From positions 1-64,000 of the forward strand of contig NW_024068005.1 in assembly GCF_009389715.1 (NCBI RefSeq): 64,000 bases of DNA, written 5' to 3'. This DNA comes from Phoenix dactylifera. Taxonomy: Eukaryota > Streptophyta > Magnoliopsida > Arecales > Arecaceae. Position numbers and translations under genes: made by a program. Positions 24,823 through 37,013 of the stretch are shown here, in pieces. The stretch's first letter is position 1. Each line of letters begins with the position of its first letter. The notes beneath the pieces were generated by a model. That model was given only the letters and a program-made list of their open reading frames with translations. It was not told the origin of the DNA and did no database searches.

Positions 24823-27291
24823 TAGTTTCTGAAAATGATATTCATCATGTAATATAGAGCAATTTAAAAATCTGGGGATTGTGTGGAAGTATTCTATTGA
24901 TTACGGTATTAGCAGCCTGCAGCATTGAAGTTTACAGTATAGTTTGCAAAATACTAGTCTTATGTGCCAGTGAACTATATACCAGTCTTATAGTATAGTT
25001 TGTTGTGAAACCAAACCTGTAAATTAATTTCAAAATACCAGTCTTATGTGCAAGTGAACTAACTTAAGGTAGTACTGGAAGAGCAGATTTTTGCAAGTCA
25101 ATCTTTGTTTGCTTCCTTCTTTTGAGCTGGACACACAAGTCAGAGCCCCTTTATTTGAACAATCTTTCCAAAATAAGATTCCTAAGTTGAGGATTGTATT
25201 TCACTTGTATTGGTGAAATTTATGCATACTGTCTTGATGAACCACTTCATTTTTTCCATTAATTAATAATGAAAACTGTAGCGATGTCAGGCACTTAGTA
25301 GTTGGAATCTTCTATTTAAGGTAGTGCACCTAATTCAAAATCGTTTCAAAATCTCGAACCTGCACTTGTTTCCTAAGCGCTTCTTCTAAAATATCCACTT
25401 CCTCGCATGTTCATCAAACTTGCACCCGCACCCACTCCTAATTCTGGCAAATAAGGTTTAACAGAATTATGTAGCTCATGACACAATTACTGACTTACAT
25501 ATTGCTAATATCAAGTTCATTAATGAAAATTATTGACTCATTCTATTCATTTATCTTGTCCCTTCCAGCTGGTCCATCTGCTGGCTGGTAGCCCTTTCCA
25601 CCCTTAGAGGTCAACATACAAGCAACTTTTATCTTTATAACTACTATTACGTTTTTGTGTGTACTTTTTCCCTTTTTTATATCATGTTCCTTTACAGTAC
25701 AATTCAGCACTTGATCTTCGAAGAACTGAAATGGAACATGACTCAGAAATGAGCAAAGGATGATGTTAGTTGGATATCACTGATCTGAAAAAAGAGTATA
25801 TTTCGCATTCCTCACTCTGGAATAATCACTTTTGAATATATCACAGCACCTATTCAATCTAAAGTTTGCCAACATTAGCTGTGTTCACTTTGTTTGATTG
25901 CAACCTCCGTCTGCAGTAGCTTTATCTGATACCAAAAGCTTGGGATGGCAGATTGGGCCGTCAGGGAAAGCAAACGCATGGGCAGATGTATTTTCCCTTC
26001 AAGGAACTTGCTCTCTTATACTCAAGTGTTTTTCAACCTAATCATGCATTACATGGTCGTGAATTAAAATCAGTCATCGCAGATGTTTCTATTGTTCTTG
26101 ATAAAGGAATGCAGAATAAAATTCTGAATTTTAAGAGTTACCTCGAAAGTATGCAAAGTATGAAACTCATAGGATCTTGCAGGGTTGAACCACGTATTCT
26201 TTCACTCCTGGAACTCACTCTAGGCCAAGTTTCGAGTCACAAATTAAAAGTATACAAAATCTACAGTGTAAATGCTTTATGTGCAAAAATAAGATGAAAG
26301 AGAGTTTTCTCTTCATGTTTCCTTCTTTTGAAGTACTTAGCATTGCTGGGAGAGAGTTTTAGACATAAATGGAATTAGGAAAACCTTAGACGTGGGAGGG
26401 AGACGGAAGGAGAAACTATTCGATAGTTTCTTACCTTTTCATAACCACTTCCTCTCATGTTGAATCTTGGGTAATTTGGGTTGGGCTAGCCCATCATGGG
26501 TGGCCCAACCAGATCCAAATCCAACATCTCCTACTCGTACAAGATGGCCTTGGCAAGATCCAAAAATATTTGTATAAGAATAACTCTCAACTTCCATCCA
26601 AATTCAATGCCAAACATACTCAGCAAATGAACTGTGCAACCCAAAAGTACACCTGCATTTGGAAGCCCAATGCTATATACCTGTTAGGGAAAAACATAAA
26701 GTCCTACTACAATGAGCTTTTTTTCGCACTTATGCATCTTAGTTTCAAACCAACCATTTTTTTAGACATGTCCTACAAGGTTAAATTATTTTATCACCAT
26801 TTGAAACATGTTAAAGTGGCAAATATTGGCTTGTCACTTCGAAAACATAGTTAAAAATCATATAGGGCACTAACTAGGGTTAATTATGAATGTCATGCCT
26901 CAAAGTGAGAGTGCAGGGATTACTATATTTAATCATTCACTTTCCTTATGGGTTGAACCAAGCACAAGTAGCATGAATTAAATGCTATTTTGGTTTCTCT
27001 GCAAAAGTGCACGTCAATCTACATTGCCACAATATAGATCTTGATCCAGTTGCAACTTTATATTTCACATCCACATGCAACTAGTCTGTGTTTTTCGTTA
27101 GCTACTATCAACAGCGCTTAATTAAGTACTCGCATCCTGCTTTTTACCCAGGCTAACATGACTATGGGACTATCATGTTTGGCCTAATAATTGTGTATAC
27201 ATATGTCAAATGTGGACCTCATCTTGACTCAGGTCAAGGAGACATTTATGATACAAAATTAATTTTTTGCACTTTAGCTTGCTCTCTTAGT

Positions 27292-29494
27292 GTAGCAGCC
27301 CAATTTTTTTGGGCTTGTGGACCGGCCCGAAGAGGCCAGCCCAAGCTCATTGTGCCTTGTGGCACAATGAAGCGGAGAAGAAGACCCCTTCGCTTCTGAC
27401 GGAAAATGGAGACTCCGAGTTTAACTAGAACTAGGAGACTTCACATGTTTATTTCCGCTCTTCCTCCTCTGAGTTTCACCGCTGGAATCGCCATAGATCG
27501 TCGTCAATTCCAAGCATTCTTCCTGAGCTTCCTTCTCGATTCGTCGCTGAGAGCCTCATCAGACCTAGGTATGAGCTTTCTATCTTCTCCTCTTCCTCCC
27601 TCTGTATTTTGGGACCAAAATTGATAGGTCCAATTGACTTCAATTTAAAAAGACAAATGAAATGAATCGAAACAGGAGATCGCGATCCCCTGCCCAAACA
27701 GCTGTTATTGAAGCATGGCGGGGGGAGGTGCGCCTGACGCAAACTCCCCATGGCTAGTGCGAACGGCCGGCAGCCATTGAGGGCTATTGCAACCGGTGAA
27801 CGACTGGTTGGTGTCGCCGTTGAGTCGAGTTTATCCCCCTCCCCCAAGGCCTCTATATAAACCCTTCTTCCCTTCGATTTACCCATCACCACACACCTCC
27901 CCACCTCCTTTTTCCTTCTTTAGTGGCCCGCGTGGCACCTCGGCCAAGCACTACCTCCTGAAACACCCCTCTTCCTTTAGTTTCGAGTGCCCTATTCCGA
28001 GCCATCTCCTCTTTTCTTGTCTGAAATTGCCACTATCGGCCGAAGTCCTTCACCTCCATCCCTTGCCGATGATTTTTCCATCCTCCGTTGATGTTTCCTT
28101 GGGTTGAGAGGGCTGCCACCGAGACAACTAGGGGCGCTGTCCTCTTCTTTCTTTGTTTTGTCCAAGCACAATCGTTCTCACCGGCCATCGTTGGCCGCTC
28201 TCCACCTTCTGCCACCACCTCCGACTGCCTCATTGCAGGACCACGACCACGACAGCCACCGATCCACCCACTTCCTTCCCCTGTTTACCAAGAAAGAAGA
28301 AGAAAGAAAAGTCGAGAAAGAAGAGGAGGAGAGAGAGAACCCATCCCTCTCTTCCTCTCTCTCTCATTTCTTCTCTCTTCTCTCTCTCATCTTCCTCTTT
28401 CTCTCTCTAAAAGACCTATGAATCCCAGTAAAGGGTCCTACTTTTCTATCCTATGGACTCAGATTGACACCTATATAGAGGCCCTTAATTGTCCTAGTGC
28501 CGGGCTATCTACTGGATCGATCACCTCCGGCCTTGATGAATGTCACTGAAACGTCCATTGATGAACTTTGTTGAATGATCTTGGCTCTGATTGAGGCCGG
28601 GTCCTATAATTCATTGAGCGAATCAAAACCACTATATGCCCGATTAAGTATGCTTCTATTATTTTTAATTTTATTAAAATTATCGAATAAAAATTAATTT
28701 TTCTTTTAATATTTTAAATAAGCCTAGAGGAGTCAACTAGCGAAGTCTCACAGTCTAAGACGAAAGAGGTAAGTAGATCTTACACTCCTTATTATTTTAA
28801 ATTATTATATTTTTTTGGCATAAAATTTGCTTGTGAAGATATTATATTTTTTTTTTAATTTATGGATCAGCATATGTATAATAAAAATCATGCTTATTTA
28901 TGAAAGTAGTTTCAAAAATATTTTAAAGAAAATAGCTTTATTATGAAATATGAATCTAATCATGCCATTAGCTTTTTTTCATTATATATATGTGTCTATT
29001 TTAAGAAAAAGATATAACTTTTCTAAAGGCTCTCGGGTAGCTATGTATCAACTTTTTTATTTGAGGAAAATCAACATTCAGAGCTAGCATCCATACGAAA
29101 CACGATCTTAACAATGGGTACAAAGTTGGCATATAAAATATGAATCTTTGTCGATTACAAAATATGACCCTCTCACGGGTATAAAGTAACTATAGTACGA
29201 ATATATATGAACAATATTTTGAAGTATGATATGGCTAAATGACAAAAGAATGATTTATGAATTTATTTGTATAATCTTAGAACCATCTTTATGAAATATT
29301 AAAAATTTATGTATGCATGTTTGGCTTTATAACTTATTTTAATATATTGTACTATAAAATATTTACTTTTGCAATAACTGCTAAATTATTTAAATAATGC
29401 ATAGACATAAAAAATTTATGCTTGATCCAGCAAAGTATTGTAAGTTTTGCTTACTAAGTTGTATTGCTTATATATCTATATTTTTTTCTTTTCA
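27292..29494 (+). mobile_element. Probable Ty3/gypsy LTR piece (Del/Tekay-like), truncated
   Basis: The block starts TGTAGCAGCCCAATTTTTTT at 27292. LTRs of the Del/Tekay chromovirus group in monocots commonly begin TGTAACAGCCC followed by GGGC-rich words. A promoter-like TCTATATAAACCCTTCTTCC lies at about 27852. Long CT-rich leaders, GGTAAGT-like words and the phrase GTTTTGCTTACTAAGTTG near 29450 are also what I remember from such LTRs. No polyprotein frame is present. The right side stops where copia coding sequence begins (about 29495). Assignment rests on resemblance only. Confidence 0.4.
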
Positions 29495-30138
29495 GATGAG
29501 TAGGATTATGCATTGGATAGCACATGCTGTGAGTGTCACGTGCAGATATTAGTCTAATCTAGTCGATGAGTACTGGATAGCTGTGAAAAATATATTTAAG
29601 TACTTGAGAAGGACTAAGGATATGTTTTTGGTCTTTGGAGGAGAATCTAAGTTAAAGGTAGAAGGATACATTGATTTAGACTTTATGACTGACCCTGATG
29701 ATAGAAAGTCTACATCAGGATATATATTCTTATGCAATGGAAGATCGGTAAATTGGAAGAGTTCCAAACAACTGATTATTGCAGATTCTACCATGGAAGT
29801 AGAGTACATTGCCACATCGGATGCTGCGAAAAAAGCGTTCTGGTACAAGAAGTTTGTCGAGAAGCTGAGTGTCATGTCATCAGATGCCATAACCTTTTTT
29901 CTGCGACAACAATGGCGCCATAGCATTGGCTAAGAAGCCAAGGTCTCACCAGAAGTCCAAGCACATAGAGCGACGACTTCATCTAATTCGTGACTACCTC
30001 GAAAAAAAGTATGTAGAGGTGCAGAGAGTGGACTCCACTAACAACATGGCGGACTCATTCACTAAGCAGCTGAGTCAGCAGAAGTTAGAAGTCCATCTTG
30101 AGAAGATGGGGCTTAGATACATATATGATTGGCTTTAG
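29495..30138 (+). pseudogene. copia RT/RNase H 3' coding remnant (frameshifted)
   Basis: The reading frame shows the RT end (IAHAVSVTCRY, a stop, then SNLVDEYWIAVKNIFKYLRR) and RNase H with DPDDRKSTSGYIFLCNG, VNWKSSKQ and EVEYIATSDAAKKAFW. At about 29895 a run of six T where five would keep frame shifts the sequence. The protein continues in another frame from 29903 (CDNNGAIALAKKPRSH) through KHIERRLHLIRDYL to the natural stop at 30138. A TAG also interrupts the RT end near 29551. It is a broken remnant and not a host gene. Confidence 0.85.
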
Positions 30139-30152
30139 TGCAAGTGGAAGAT

Positions 30153-32318
30153 TGTTAGAAGTATACCCTAGAAGCCAATGTGGCTGACGCATATTTATAA
30201 TCTGGGGCATAAATTTATAATTTGACTCTTATTGATTAATTAGATTGGGCAATTTGTTATTCATTCACGTTTGTATGTGTCCATGAATCGTCCAAGAAAT
30301 TAATAAGAAGATGACACATATTCTCAAGAAGTTGAGAATTTGAGGCATGTGTCATTAGAGATTAATTTTTACATGCTCCTGATCGATGGATCCATCATGA
30401 GGGCGGTGATCGATCTGCTGAGATTAGTGCACAGATCACTTAATCAGATGGATGAGTCTCAAGTCCACAGTGTAGAGACACTGGAGTGATTGTACAGGTA
30501 CTTGTTAGAGAACAAGTGTATTGATCGTGACTAAAGAAAGTAGTCACATGGATGTCTATCCATTTGTCAATGACTACTTATGCTACAATTGTATGGCTGG
30601 TCCTTTGACCTATGATGTCTCAGCTATTCACTATGAGGTTACTGTAGTTTGACAAGCATGCAAACTTGGGCCCTAGCCATTTGGGTCCTTATGGCACGGA
30701 TTGGCTGCAGTAGGTTCATTTTGGAATAGGGTTGCATCTACATGGGATCTATCGATCTTGATAGATTAGGAGTGATCCTATGTGATTTATGAGACTGAGT
30801 TCGATAAATTTCTGGCTAGGTATTTTGGAAAAAGAATTTTTTATATCTCGAATTGAAAGTCGAGTAAATTTGATATATGACGGACGATGGGGTTTGACGA
30901 GTTATCCATAACCTTCCCCCTGTCGGGATCCATAATAGAGGGACTGTATCACATGCTAACTGCACCTAGAGGTTCAGAAATTCCATTCTGCTTGGTTGCT
31001 ACCATATACTGCTAAGTGTCACTAGTGGATTGTGAGACTCGAAGGCATTCACTTGGTGATCAGTGAACTCTAAGAGTAGAACAGAAATTGTTTCAGTAAT
31101 ATTGAGATAGGAATCTCAGTATATCTCACTACCAGACAGAATAGAACCTACGGGGTCACACACATAGATGATTTAATTAGTCAGACTATCATAATTATAA
31201 TTTAGAATCACAATTGATGTTAATTATCAATATGATTGGTGATTGAATTAACTCACTAAGTGTTAGTGAGTTAATGGAAGAAGAATTAAGTGGAATTGAT
31301 TGTAATTGGATTGCAATTGGGCTGATTTGATAAGCCAAATCAAATTGGGTTTGATCCAAATTGAGTTGGGCTCATGATTGGATCAACCTTGATTAGATCA
31401 GAGGATATGCCCTAAGTCGTGTTCGCACTATGCGGATTTTAAAGTCCACATGGCATCGTAGGATGAAAATGCATTAAGTCGTATTCACACCATACGGACT
31501 CTAAAGTCTCCATGGCGTTGTAGGATGCATGGCGCCCCATCTAATTCTCCTAATGTGATGAGGAGTTAGCCTAATTAAGGGACAAGTCCTAATGTGATTA
31601 GGACTCAACCATGGCGCCATGAAAGAGGTCCAAGCCCAATGTGATTAGGCTCAAATCTCTAGATCCAAGGACGCATGTCATGCATTGATTTGAGGTGCCA
31701 CCTAAGTGGATTCTAATCCACTTGATCATGCGCCATAGACACTTGACATTAATCCAAAGGTGGGTGGCAAAGGTAAAATTTATCTCTTGTCATGATAAAT
31801 CCTAAGCCACCTATTATAAATAAGGGGCATGAGGCATGTAAAGGTATTGGAAACCTCTTCTTCTCCATGCCTCCTCCCTCTCGCTCTCCTTCTCTTCTCC
31901 CATGGGAGCAAGGAGGAAGTATTCTTCCTCTTTCAAGGCGGCATTGAAGCATGAGAAGAGAACCAAGGAGAAGAGCCCACACACCAAGAAAAGAAGAGTT
32001 CTTTTCTTCCACGCCCAAAGCCATCTTCTTCCAACTTCTCCACGACAGCAAGAGGGGTTACTTCATCCTCTTCTTCCACGGTAGCAAGGCAAGGAAGATC
32101 CACGATGAAAGCTTCCTCCTTCCTCCTCCTCCATCGCGAGCAAGGTTGAAAAATAAAGAGTTCTTCTTCAAGGAGGTAAGATGCTGATCTTCTTCTAATA
32201 TTTTTGATAGTAATGAGAGATCTTTACAAGGAGCTAGCACTCCGGTAAGATTTGATCTCAGATAGTCATGTCCTCGTGTGGATACCTGTAAAGGCCGGAC
32301 GCTTGTACGGCTCTAACA
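30153..32318 (+). repeat. copia 3' LTR, 2.17 kb
   Basis: The LTR is bounded by the inverted heptamers TGTTAGA and TCTAACA and lies directly after the polypurine tract. Inside, a unit of about 60 bp is duplicated (about 31408-31470 and 31471-31530, each containing AAGTCGT, CGGA, TAAAGTC and GTAGGATG words). A CT-rich block at 31855-32170 looks like transcribed leader sequence. The alternative end at about 32595 (ACTCAACA) is less likely because it lacks the longer inverted match. Confidence 0.75.
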
Positions 32319-33315
32319 GAAACCTCATATAATCATTAAACTGCGGTGTTTTTCTACCCGCACAAAGTTTAAATATGGAATCTTCAAATCTTATTTCTGA
32401 TTTTTGTTTCAGTTTTTACTATATTTAATCAACCTTTTTCAGATCCTAATCTCTCCTCCCTCATGAGTTCAAAAGTCTTCTGGATTTGGATCAAGAAAAT
32501 TTTCAACTCTACGATCTGTGGCGTGTTCATACGATGAACGACGTCCCGTGTAATATTTCGCTGCGATCGTTGCATCGTGTGGGGCGTAACTCAACATGAG
32601 TCACGCAAGGATAGCTGAGATCTGAGCTCCCAAGCTCCTCTGCCGTCAGGCCCCATCTCGCAGTAGTCCGAGGCAATTCGGAAGACATGGCTCACAAGAT
32701 AGTCTGGATAGCTCTAAACCTATCTGGCTATGGCGAACACTCAATCTCTCCCAGACTCCAGCTCAGTGCTGTCAGTTATTGCACCAAGTAAATCTCGGAC
32801 CAGAGAAACTAAGATCAATCAGACTATTGATCATGATGAAATCCTGGATCTCTCTAGCCTCTTTTTTATTGGTGAAGGCCTCTCCCCCAGCTTCCCTTGC
32901 AGTCCGTCAGTATAGTTGAAGTCTCGTGCAACTACCATGGGACCCTGTTGAATCAGCTTGGCTGCCTCTTCCCACATGTTACTAACGAAAATTACCGGCT
33001 TCAATAAGCTGGCATCTATTACAATAAAACCTATGGAACATGAGCTAAATTGCTTGCATCAAGGACCCATAGCTATGCAATATTTGTACAGCATAATCAA
33101 CTAGAAGAAAAGAAGCCCCAGTAAACAACGTGAAAACTATACAAAAGGATATAACTAAATGAATTCACCCCCCCCCCCCCCCCCCCCCCCCCCCCTACAT
33201 TCCCCAATGTGAAACAGAACTATCACCTACACCGTGGAAATCCAACTGTAATCTGAGCCATCCAAGCATACATCCATTGACAGAGATGCATCTGTGGAAC
33301 CATCATACTCTGCAT
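32319..33315. other. Intergenic, no gene recognised
   Basis: No supported coding region. A 28-base C run occupies 33168-33195. The right end is the 3' flank of the minus-strand ERD7-like gene. Confidence 0.55.
33168..33195. repeat. Poly-C tract (28 bases)
   Basis: Twenty-eight consecutive C in otherwise AT-rich DNA, about 120 bp downstream of the minus-strand gene's stop codon. On the - strand this is a G run that would lie in or just beyond the 3' UTR. Length is assembly-sensitive. Confidence 0.8.
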
Positions 33316-35297
33316 TCAAGCGACCATATTATTGCCTCCCTCTTCTGCTTTCCCGCCACGGCACCGACCGTTACTACCCGTTATACCGTTGCTCCCCCCG
33401 TTGCTGTCCTCCTCGTCCTCCTCCTTTATAGCTTCGACACGTGTCCTCTTCCTCCCCCCGGTCTTACTACACGCCCATACGACCTGCAGCAGCCGCCTGG
33501 CCCCCTCCCGGTTCAGCGTCCAGCACCCGCTGCTCCCCTGCAGGCCCCGCTGGCCGATCGGCAGGGCCTCGATCCTCTGGGGGCCAGCCTCGACGGCGTC
33601 CAGGAGGTCCGCCAGGGCCCACATCGTCGGAAGGGCGGCGCCGCCGGCCGCGGCGGCGGCGGCCAGGTGGAGATGCTTGGTGGGGTCCAGCGCGCCTGCG
33701 AGGAGTGCCCGGGAGAGGAGCTTCACGACGGCCGACGTCCTCACCGCCCGCTGGAGCTTCCTCCTCGTGTTGGAGCCGGCGGTGGCTTCCGGTGGGGTTT
33801 TGGCCGAGTTAGCGGCGGCGGCGACGGTCTCTCCGGACGTGAACTTTTCCATCTTGGAGTAGGCCCGGGCCCACGGATCTGTCTCGGATTTCGAGTCGCC
33901 ACCCGATTCGCAACCTGGGAAAAGAATGAGAGCGTAATAAAAATATTTTATAAAATAAAATGCAAATAAAAATGTCCTTTTAAGTTGGACGGGTGGATTT
34001 CGCCCCGAAGGAACTGCACATCTAGGATCTTAATTAAGTTTACAATGGCCCTTAAATTCTTTGATTATTTCGGAACAAACACAATTCTAATGCCACCAAT
34101 GTTCGGTCTATAATGATGTAAACTATAGAACAATGCGCTACATGGAAAGTCCAAGCATATGACATGGGGAACTTGGACTTTATGCTCATACGCGACATGC
34201 AGTGCCAAGTTATGAAATGAGAATTTTAAGGAATTACTTGCCTTTAAGAGTCCCAAAATCTTACTACAATAGAAAAATAAGAATAGGAACTTGCCAAATT
34301 GCAATGAACCTTATTACATCATCTGTCTCCGACGAAGGTGATAAAGATGGACGTGCATAACCAACTTTAACATATGATAAGAAAAATACATGTTTTGAGA
34401 AAAATAAGAAGAAATGGAACGAACAGCATAGCATCAAACAAAAAAAAGCTGATTCAGAACTACTTGAGATGAACAGCAAGAATGACTCTTGCCAGCGATG
34501 TTCGAAAATGTACTAGAAGAAGGATTTATAATCAGAGTGTGAAAATAAATGAAAGGTTGAAGATAGTATGAAATGTTTTCAAAAGGACTGTAACCTAATA
34601 GCCATCAAATTATACTTAAGGAGCAAATTTTAATTTAATATTAACATACCTTTTAAAGAGCATCTAATTACTAACTAGAAGTCCAGATCCCAAAAGTGGA
34701 AGCTTCACAAGGCTAACAAAACAACAACTCGAACAATGCAAATGACTTGTATATATGCTAATGACAGGAAGCCAAAAAAACCTTTACTCAAAGCATCCAT
34801 CCATTGTAGTGACTAACATGTAATAATGAATATAAACTGCACCTTTATAGATCAAACGTGATCATCCCTAAAATCCACCTACCTTCCTTTACTGCGAGGT
34901 CTCGGTATGCGCAGAACCTCTTGAAAATCTCTTCAACAATCCTGGATTCGTGGTCAGAAGCAGTGTTCGGCAATGCAAGCCCATAGAGGAAACCTGGCAA
35001 GACGAATACGAACATCCGAGCCTCAATATGGAGCACAAGCGAGTCCTTTGCAAGCATCCATTGATGGTCCCCCACCATGCAGATGACCATGGCCATGGGG
35101 CTTCCCTTAACCCTAATCATGTGCATGGAGAAGTCCCCAGAACGGAAGGCCAGGGCAGATTCAAACCGTTCGGTGCAAAGCACGAAAAGCTTTGTCGCGC
35201 CATTGTCGATGGTGAGCAGCCTCGTGTCGGTGCCCATTCGATACTCGGTCGTCCTCCCCACCCTCAGCTTGCTCATGGCCTCCTGAGAAGAACCCAT
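33316..35297 (-). CDS. ERD7-like senescence/dehydration-associated protein
   Basis: Coding exons are 35297-34883 and 33914-33316 on the - strand, separated by a 968 bp intron (donor GTAGGT, acceptor TTTTCCCAG). They join in phase to 337 aa. Residues 1-138 start MGSSQEAM and contain the family pattern of RLLTIDN, then FRSGDFSMHMIRV, then MVGDHQWMLAKD and FLYGLALP, which recalls the N-terminal half of ERD7 proteins. Residues 150-230 (AYSKMEKFTSGETV, NTRRKLQRAVRTSAVVKLLSRALLAGAL, ADLLDAVEA) match the senescence domain; the middle segment is given here as NTRRKLQRAVRTSAV plus VKLLSRALLAGAL. A REGARRLLQVVWACSK tail follows, then a low-complexity E/D/G/S end. ERD7 proteins associate with membranes or lipid droplets and are induced by drought and leaf ageing. 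The MGSSQE start recalls the shorter At3g21600-like branch. That subgroup call is from memory and less sure. Confidence 0.8.
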
Positions 35298-36562
35298 TTC
35301 CTGTTGGATGGCGCCAGAAATGCACTGTAACCCTAGGCAAAAAAAAAAAAAAAGCTGTGAATTATTGAATAGACGATAATAATGATAAAATAATAGCTAG
35401 GCGCTGTTACTTTTTTTTTATTAGGGAAAAAGTGCACGTATAAGAGGTAGTTTCCTGCAAGTTATAAGGAACCGTCTAGGGAAACTGCTTCAAATAGTGA
35501 AGAAAAAGCCAACCCGAAAAGACTCTTGGCATATGGAAGAAAGAAAAATCTGTAGCTGATAAAATTTTGGGAAGATAAGCGGGAAACGAGCTAGTTTATT
35601 AATCTAAGCAGGAAAGAAAAGGTGATCCCTAGTATTCTCTGCTCCTTTTATTCTGAAAAAAAGTGAAACGAGTTTCCTGTATCTGAGAGATCGAAGAGCC
35701 ATGCAAGGAACAAAGAAAAAGTGATTGATGGATCTCCTAAGTTCACCAAACTCTCGCAACACACACACACACAGAGAAAGAGAGAGGAGGGAGGGGTGGA
35801 GATGAGGATCTCCACACAATCTTTCCATGGAAAAAGTAGCCATTAGGACTACTCTTTTCTTTGGGCTACGCACCCACAGAGCGGTAGAGGGAGGAAGGAG
35901 GTGTTATAACAATAAACTCCACTGACATAATGAGGCAATGAAATTAAGATGTGCCTCCTATCTAATCCTTAACAAACTCTGCATACAGACCGGGAGAGAG
36001 AGACCCCCTTCCTTTCTCTTACCTTACCAAATAAAAGGAGGAGAGGATACCAAGGAGCTATGAAGACACTGGGTCAAATGGTAGGGACCAGAGCTAAAAC
36101 AAAGGGGAGGGAGAGAGAGAGAGAGAGAGAGAGAGATTTGAAACTTTGAATACAATATAGTGGTGGCGAGGATGGCGTGAGAGTAGTTAGAAGAAGGCCT
36201 CATATATAGTTGGAGGAGGGAGAAAGAGAGAAAGGGAAAGAGAGAGAAGGAGTCTTAACACTCGGAAGAGGATTACGAAACCCGTGGCAGAGGGCGAGCG
36301 AAGGCGTGGTCAACATGCGGTGGAGGAGGCTCCCCATCTGCTGCCACCCGGCCTTCCAAGAGCCCATGAGAGCCAGGGGTATTACCGTCATCGAAGCCCA
36401 AACGACAGCGGACCGTTCGCCGAGTTCGGCCTGGCGGTGCGGCCTCGACCCCCCTCCCTCTACGTGGCGCAACGCAAACACCGCGAGCGCTGCGCTGGCG
36501 GCTGCATGCAGGCTCGCCTTCTCCACGTCTTGGAAAGCCGTGTAAAAACGCAGTCGAGCGTA
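35298..36562 (-). promoter_or_regulatory. 5' UTR intron and promoter region of the ERD7-like gene
   Basis: Reading the - strand, a 15-base T tract followed by GCCTAG|GG (acceptor at 35333-35334) lies 36 nt before the ATG. This is a strong acceptor and implies an intron in the leader. The donor cannot be fixed. Further up is a (GA)13 run at 36111-36136, which reads as CT repeats on the transcribed strand, common in plant leaders. A TATATAT word sits at 36202-36208 (- strand) and is a candidate TATA box. No other gene is supported; the frames at 36200-36667 are GC-driven overlaps. Confidence 0.45.
36111..36136. repeat. (GA)13 microsatellite
   Basis: A perfect dinucleotide repeat in the presumed leader/promoter region of the minus-strand ERD7-like gene. 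Confidence 0.85.
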
Positions 36563-37013
36563 GGCAGCAATCGGCCCGGTCGGGGCAGCAATCGGCCCGG
36601 TCGGGGCAGCAATATACCGGTCGGATCAAAAATTTATCAATTTAAATTTAATTTATTTATTAAATAGTTAATCTAATCCGATCCATATAACTTATTTATT
36701 AAATAGGTTAAAAGAGTTAAACGGATTAGATGGAATTTAAACGGATTAAATTGATTTAGACAGATTAAATAAGTTAAGCAGGTTAAGCGAGTCGGATTAA
36801 ATAGATTAAAATTCAGAAATAGATTAAGCAGATTTTAAATAAATTAAACAGGTTAAACAGATCAGATCATAATCTCATCTAATTATTAAACGGATTAAAC
36901 GGGTCAAAAGTTTAAATCTAAACTAAACCTATTTATGATCTAAATTTATTTATGTCAAATTCAAACTTGCTTAAAACCGATCGAATTGATGGATCGGATC
37001 ATAAATTGCTGCC
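36563..37013. mobile_element. AT-rich element with GGCAGCAAT inverted ends and a 21-bp tandem repeat
   Basis: A 21-bp unit GGCAGCAATCGGCCCGGTCGG repeats from 36563, 36584 and 36605; the third copy diverges into AT-rich DNA. The block then consists of many GGATTAAA/AAACGG/GGTTAAA words and ends at 37005-37013 with ATTGCTGCC, the exact inverse of GGCAGCAAT. The last 20 bases read inward (GGCAGCAATTTATGATCCGA) also resemble the third left copy. I read this as a non-autonomous DNA transposon whose left terminus has been tandemly amplified. No target duplication was found. Confidence 0.45.

Larger units (their letters stand above)
14685..27291. other. Long intergenic region, no gene recognised
   Basis: About 12.6 kb without a supportable gene. 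The first few hundred bases are the 3' UTR and flank of the phosphatase gene; no canonical AATAAA is obvious there. A 127 bp tandem duplication lies at 16850-17103 and a weaker duplication at 24309-24385 and 24749-24822. The remaining open frames are short and overlap antisense frames. The - strand frame at 16209-16532 and the + strand frame at 21524-21778 are the longest, and neither matches a family I know. Decayed retrotransposon sequence is likely but I cannot place its boundaries. Confidence 0.5.
29495..32318 (+). mobile_element. 5'-truncated Ty1/copia retrotransposon with 3' LTR
   Basis: This is the 3' part of a copia element: the end of reverse transcriptase, RNase H, a polypurine tract and one LTR. 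Everything upstream (gag, protease, integrase, most of RT) is missing, and sequence of another kind lies immediately to the left. The polypurine tract is GTGCAAGTGGAAGAT (about 30138-30152), directly followed by TGTTAGA at 30153. The LTR ends with the inverse TCTAACA at 32318. Because the 5' LTR is absent, no target duplication can be tested. Confidence 0.85.

Noticed and set aside
26500-26560. Copia-like polypurine/LTR junction on the - strand (GTACGAGTAGGAGATGTTGG)
   Set aside because: The resemblance is real, but no RNase H coding sequence lies upstream and no LTR end could be found, so I did not annotate an element.
27787-28549. Several 85-153 codon frames
   Set aside because: They come from CT/CCT-rich low-complexity sequence that looks like the leader part of a retrotransposon LTR.
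33277-33969. Open frames of up to 230 codons on the + strand
   Set aside because: They are antisense to the GC-rich second exon of the ERD7-like gene, whose minus-strand frame has recognisable domain motifs and matching splice phases.
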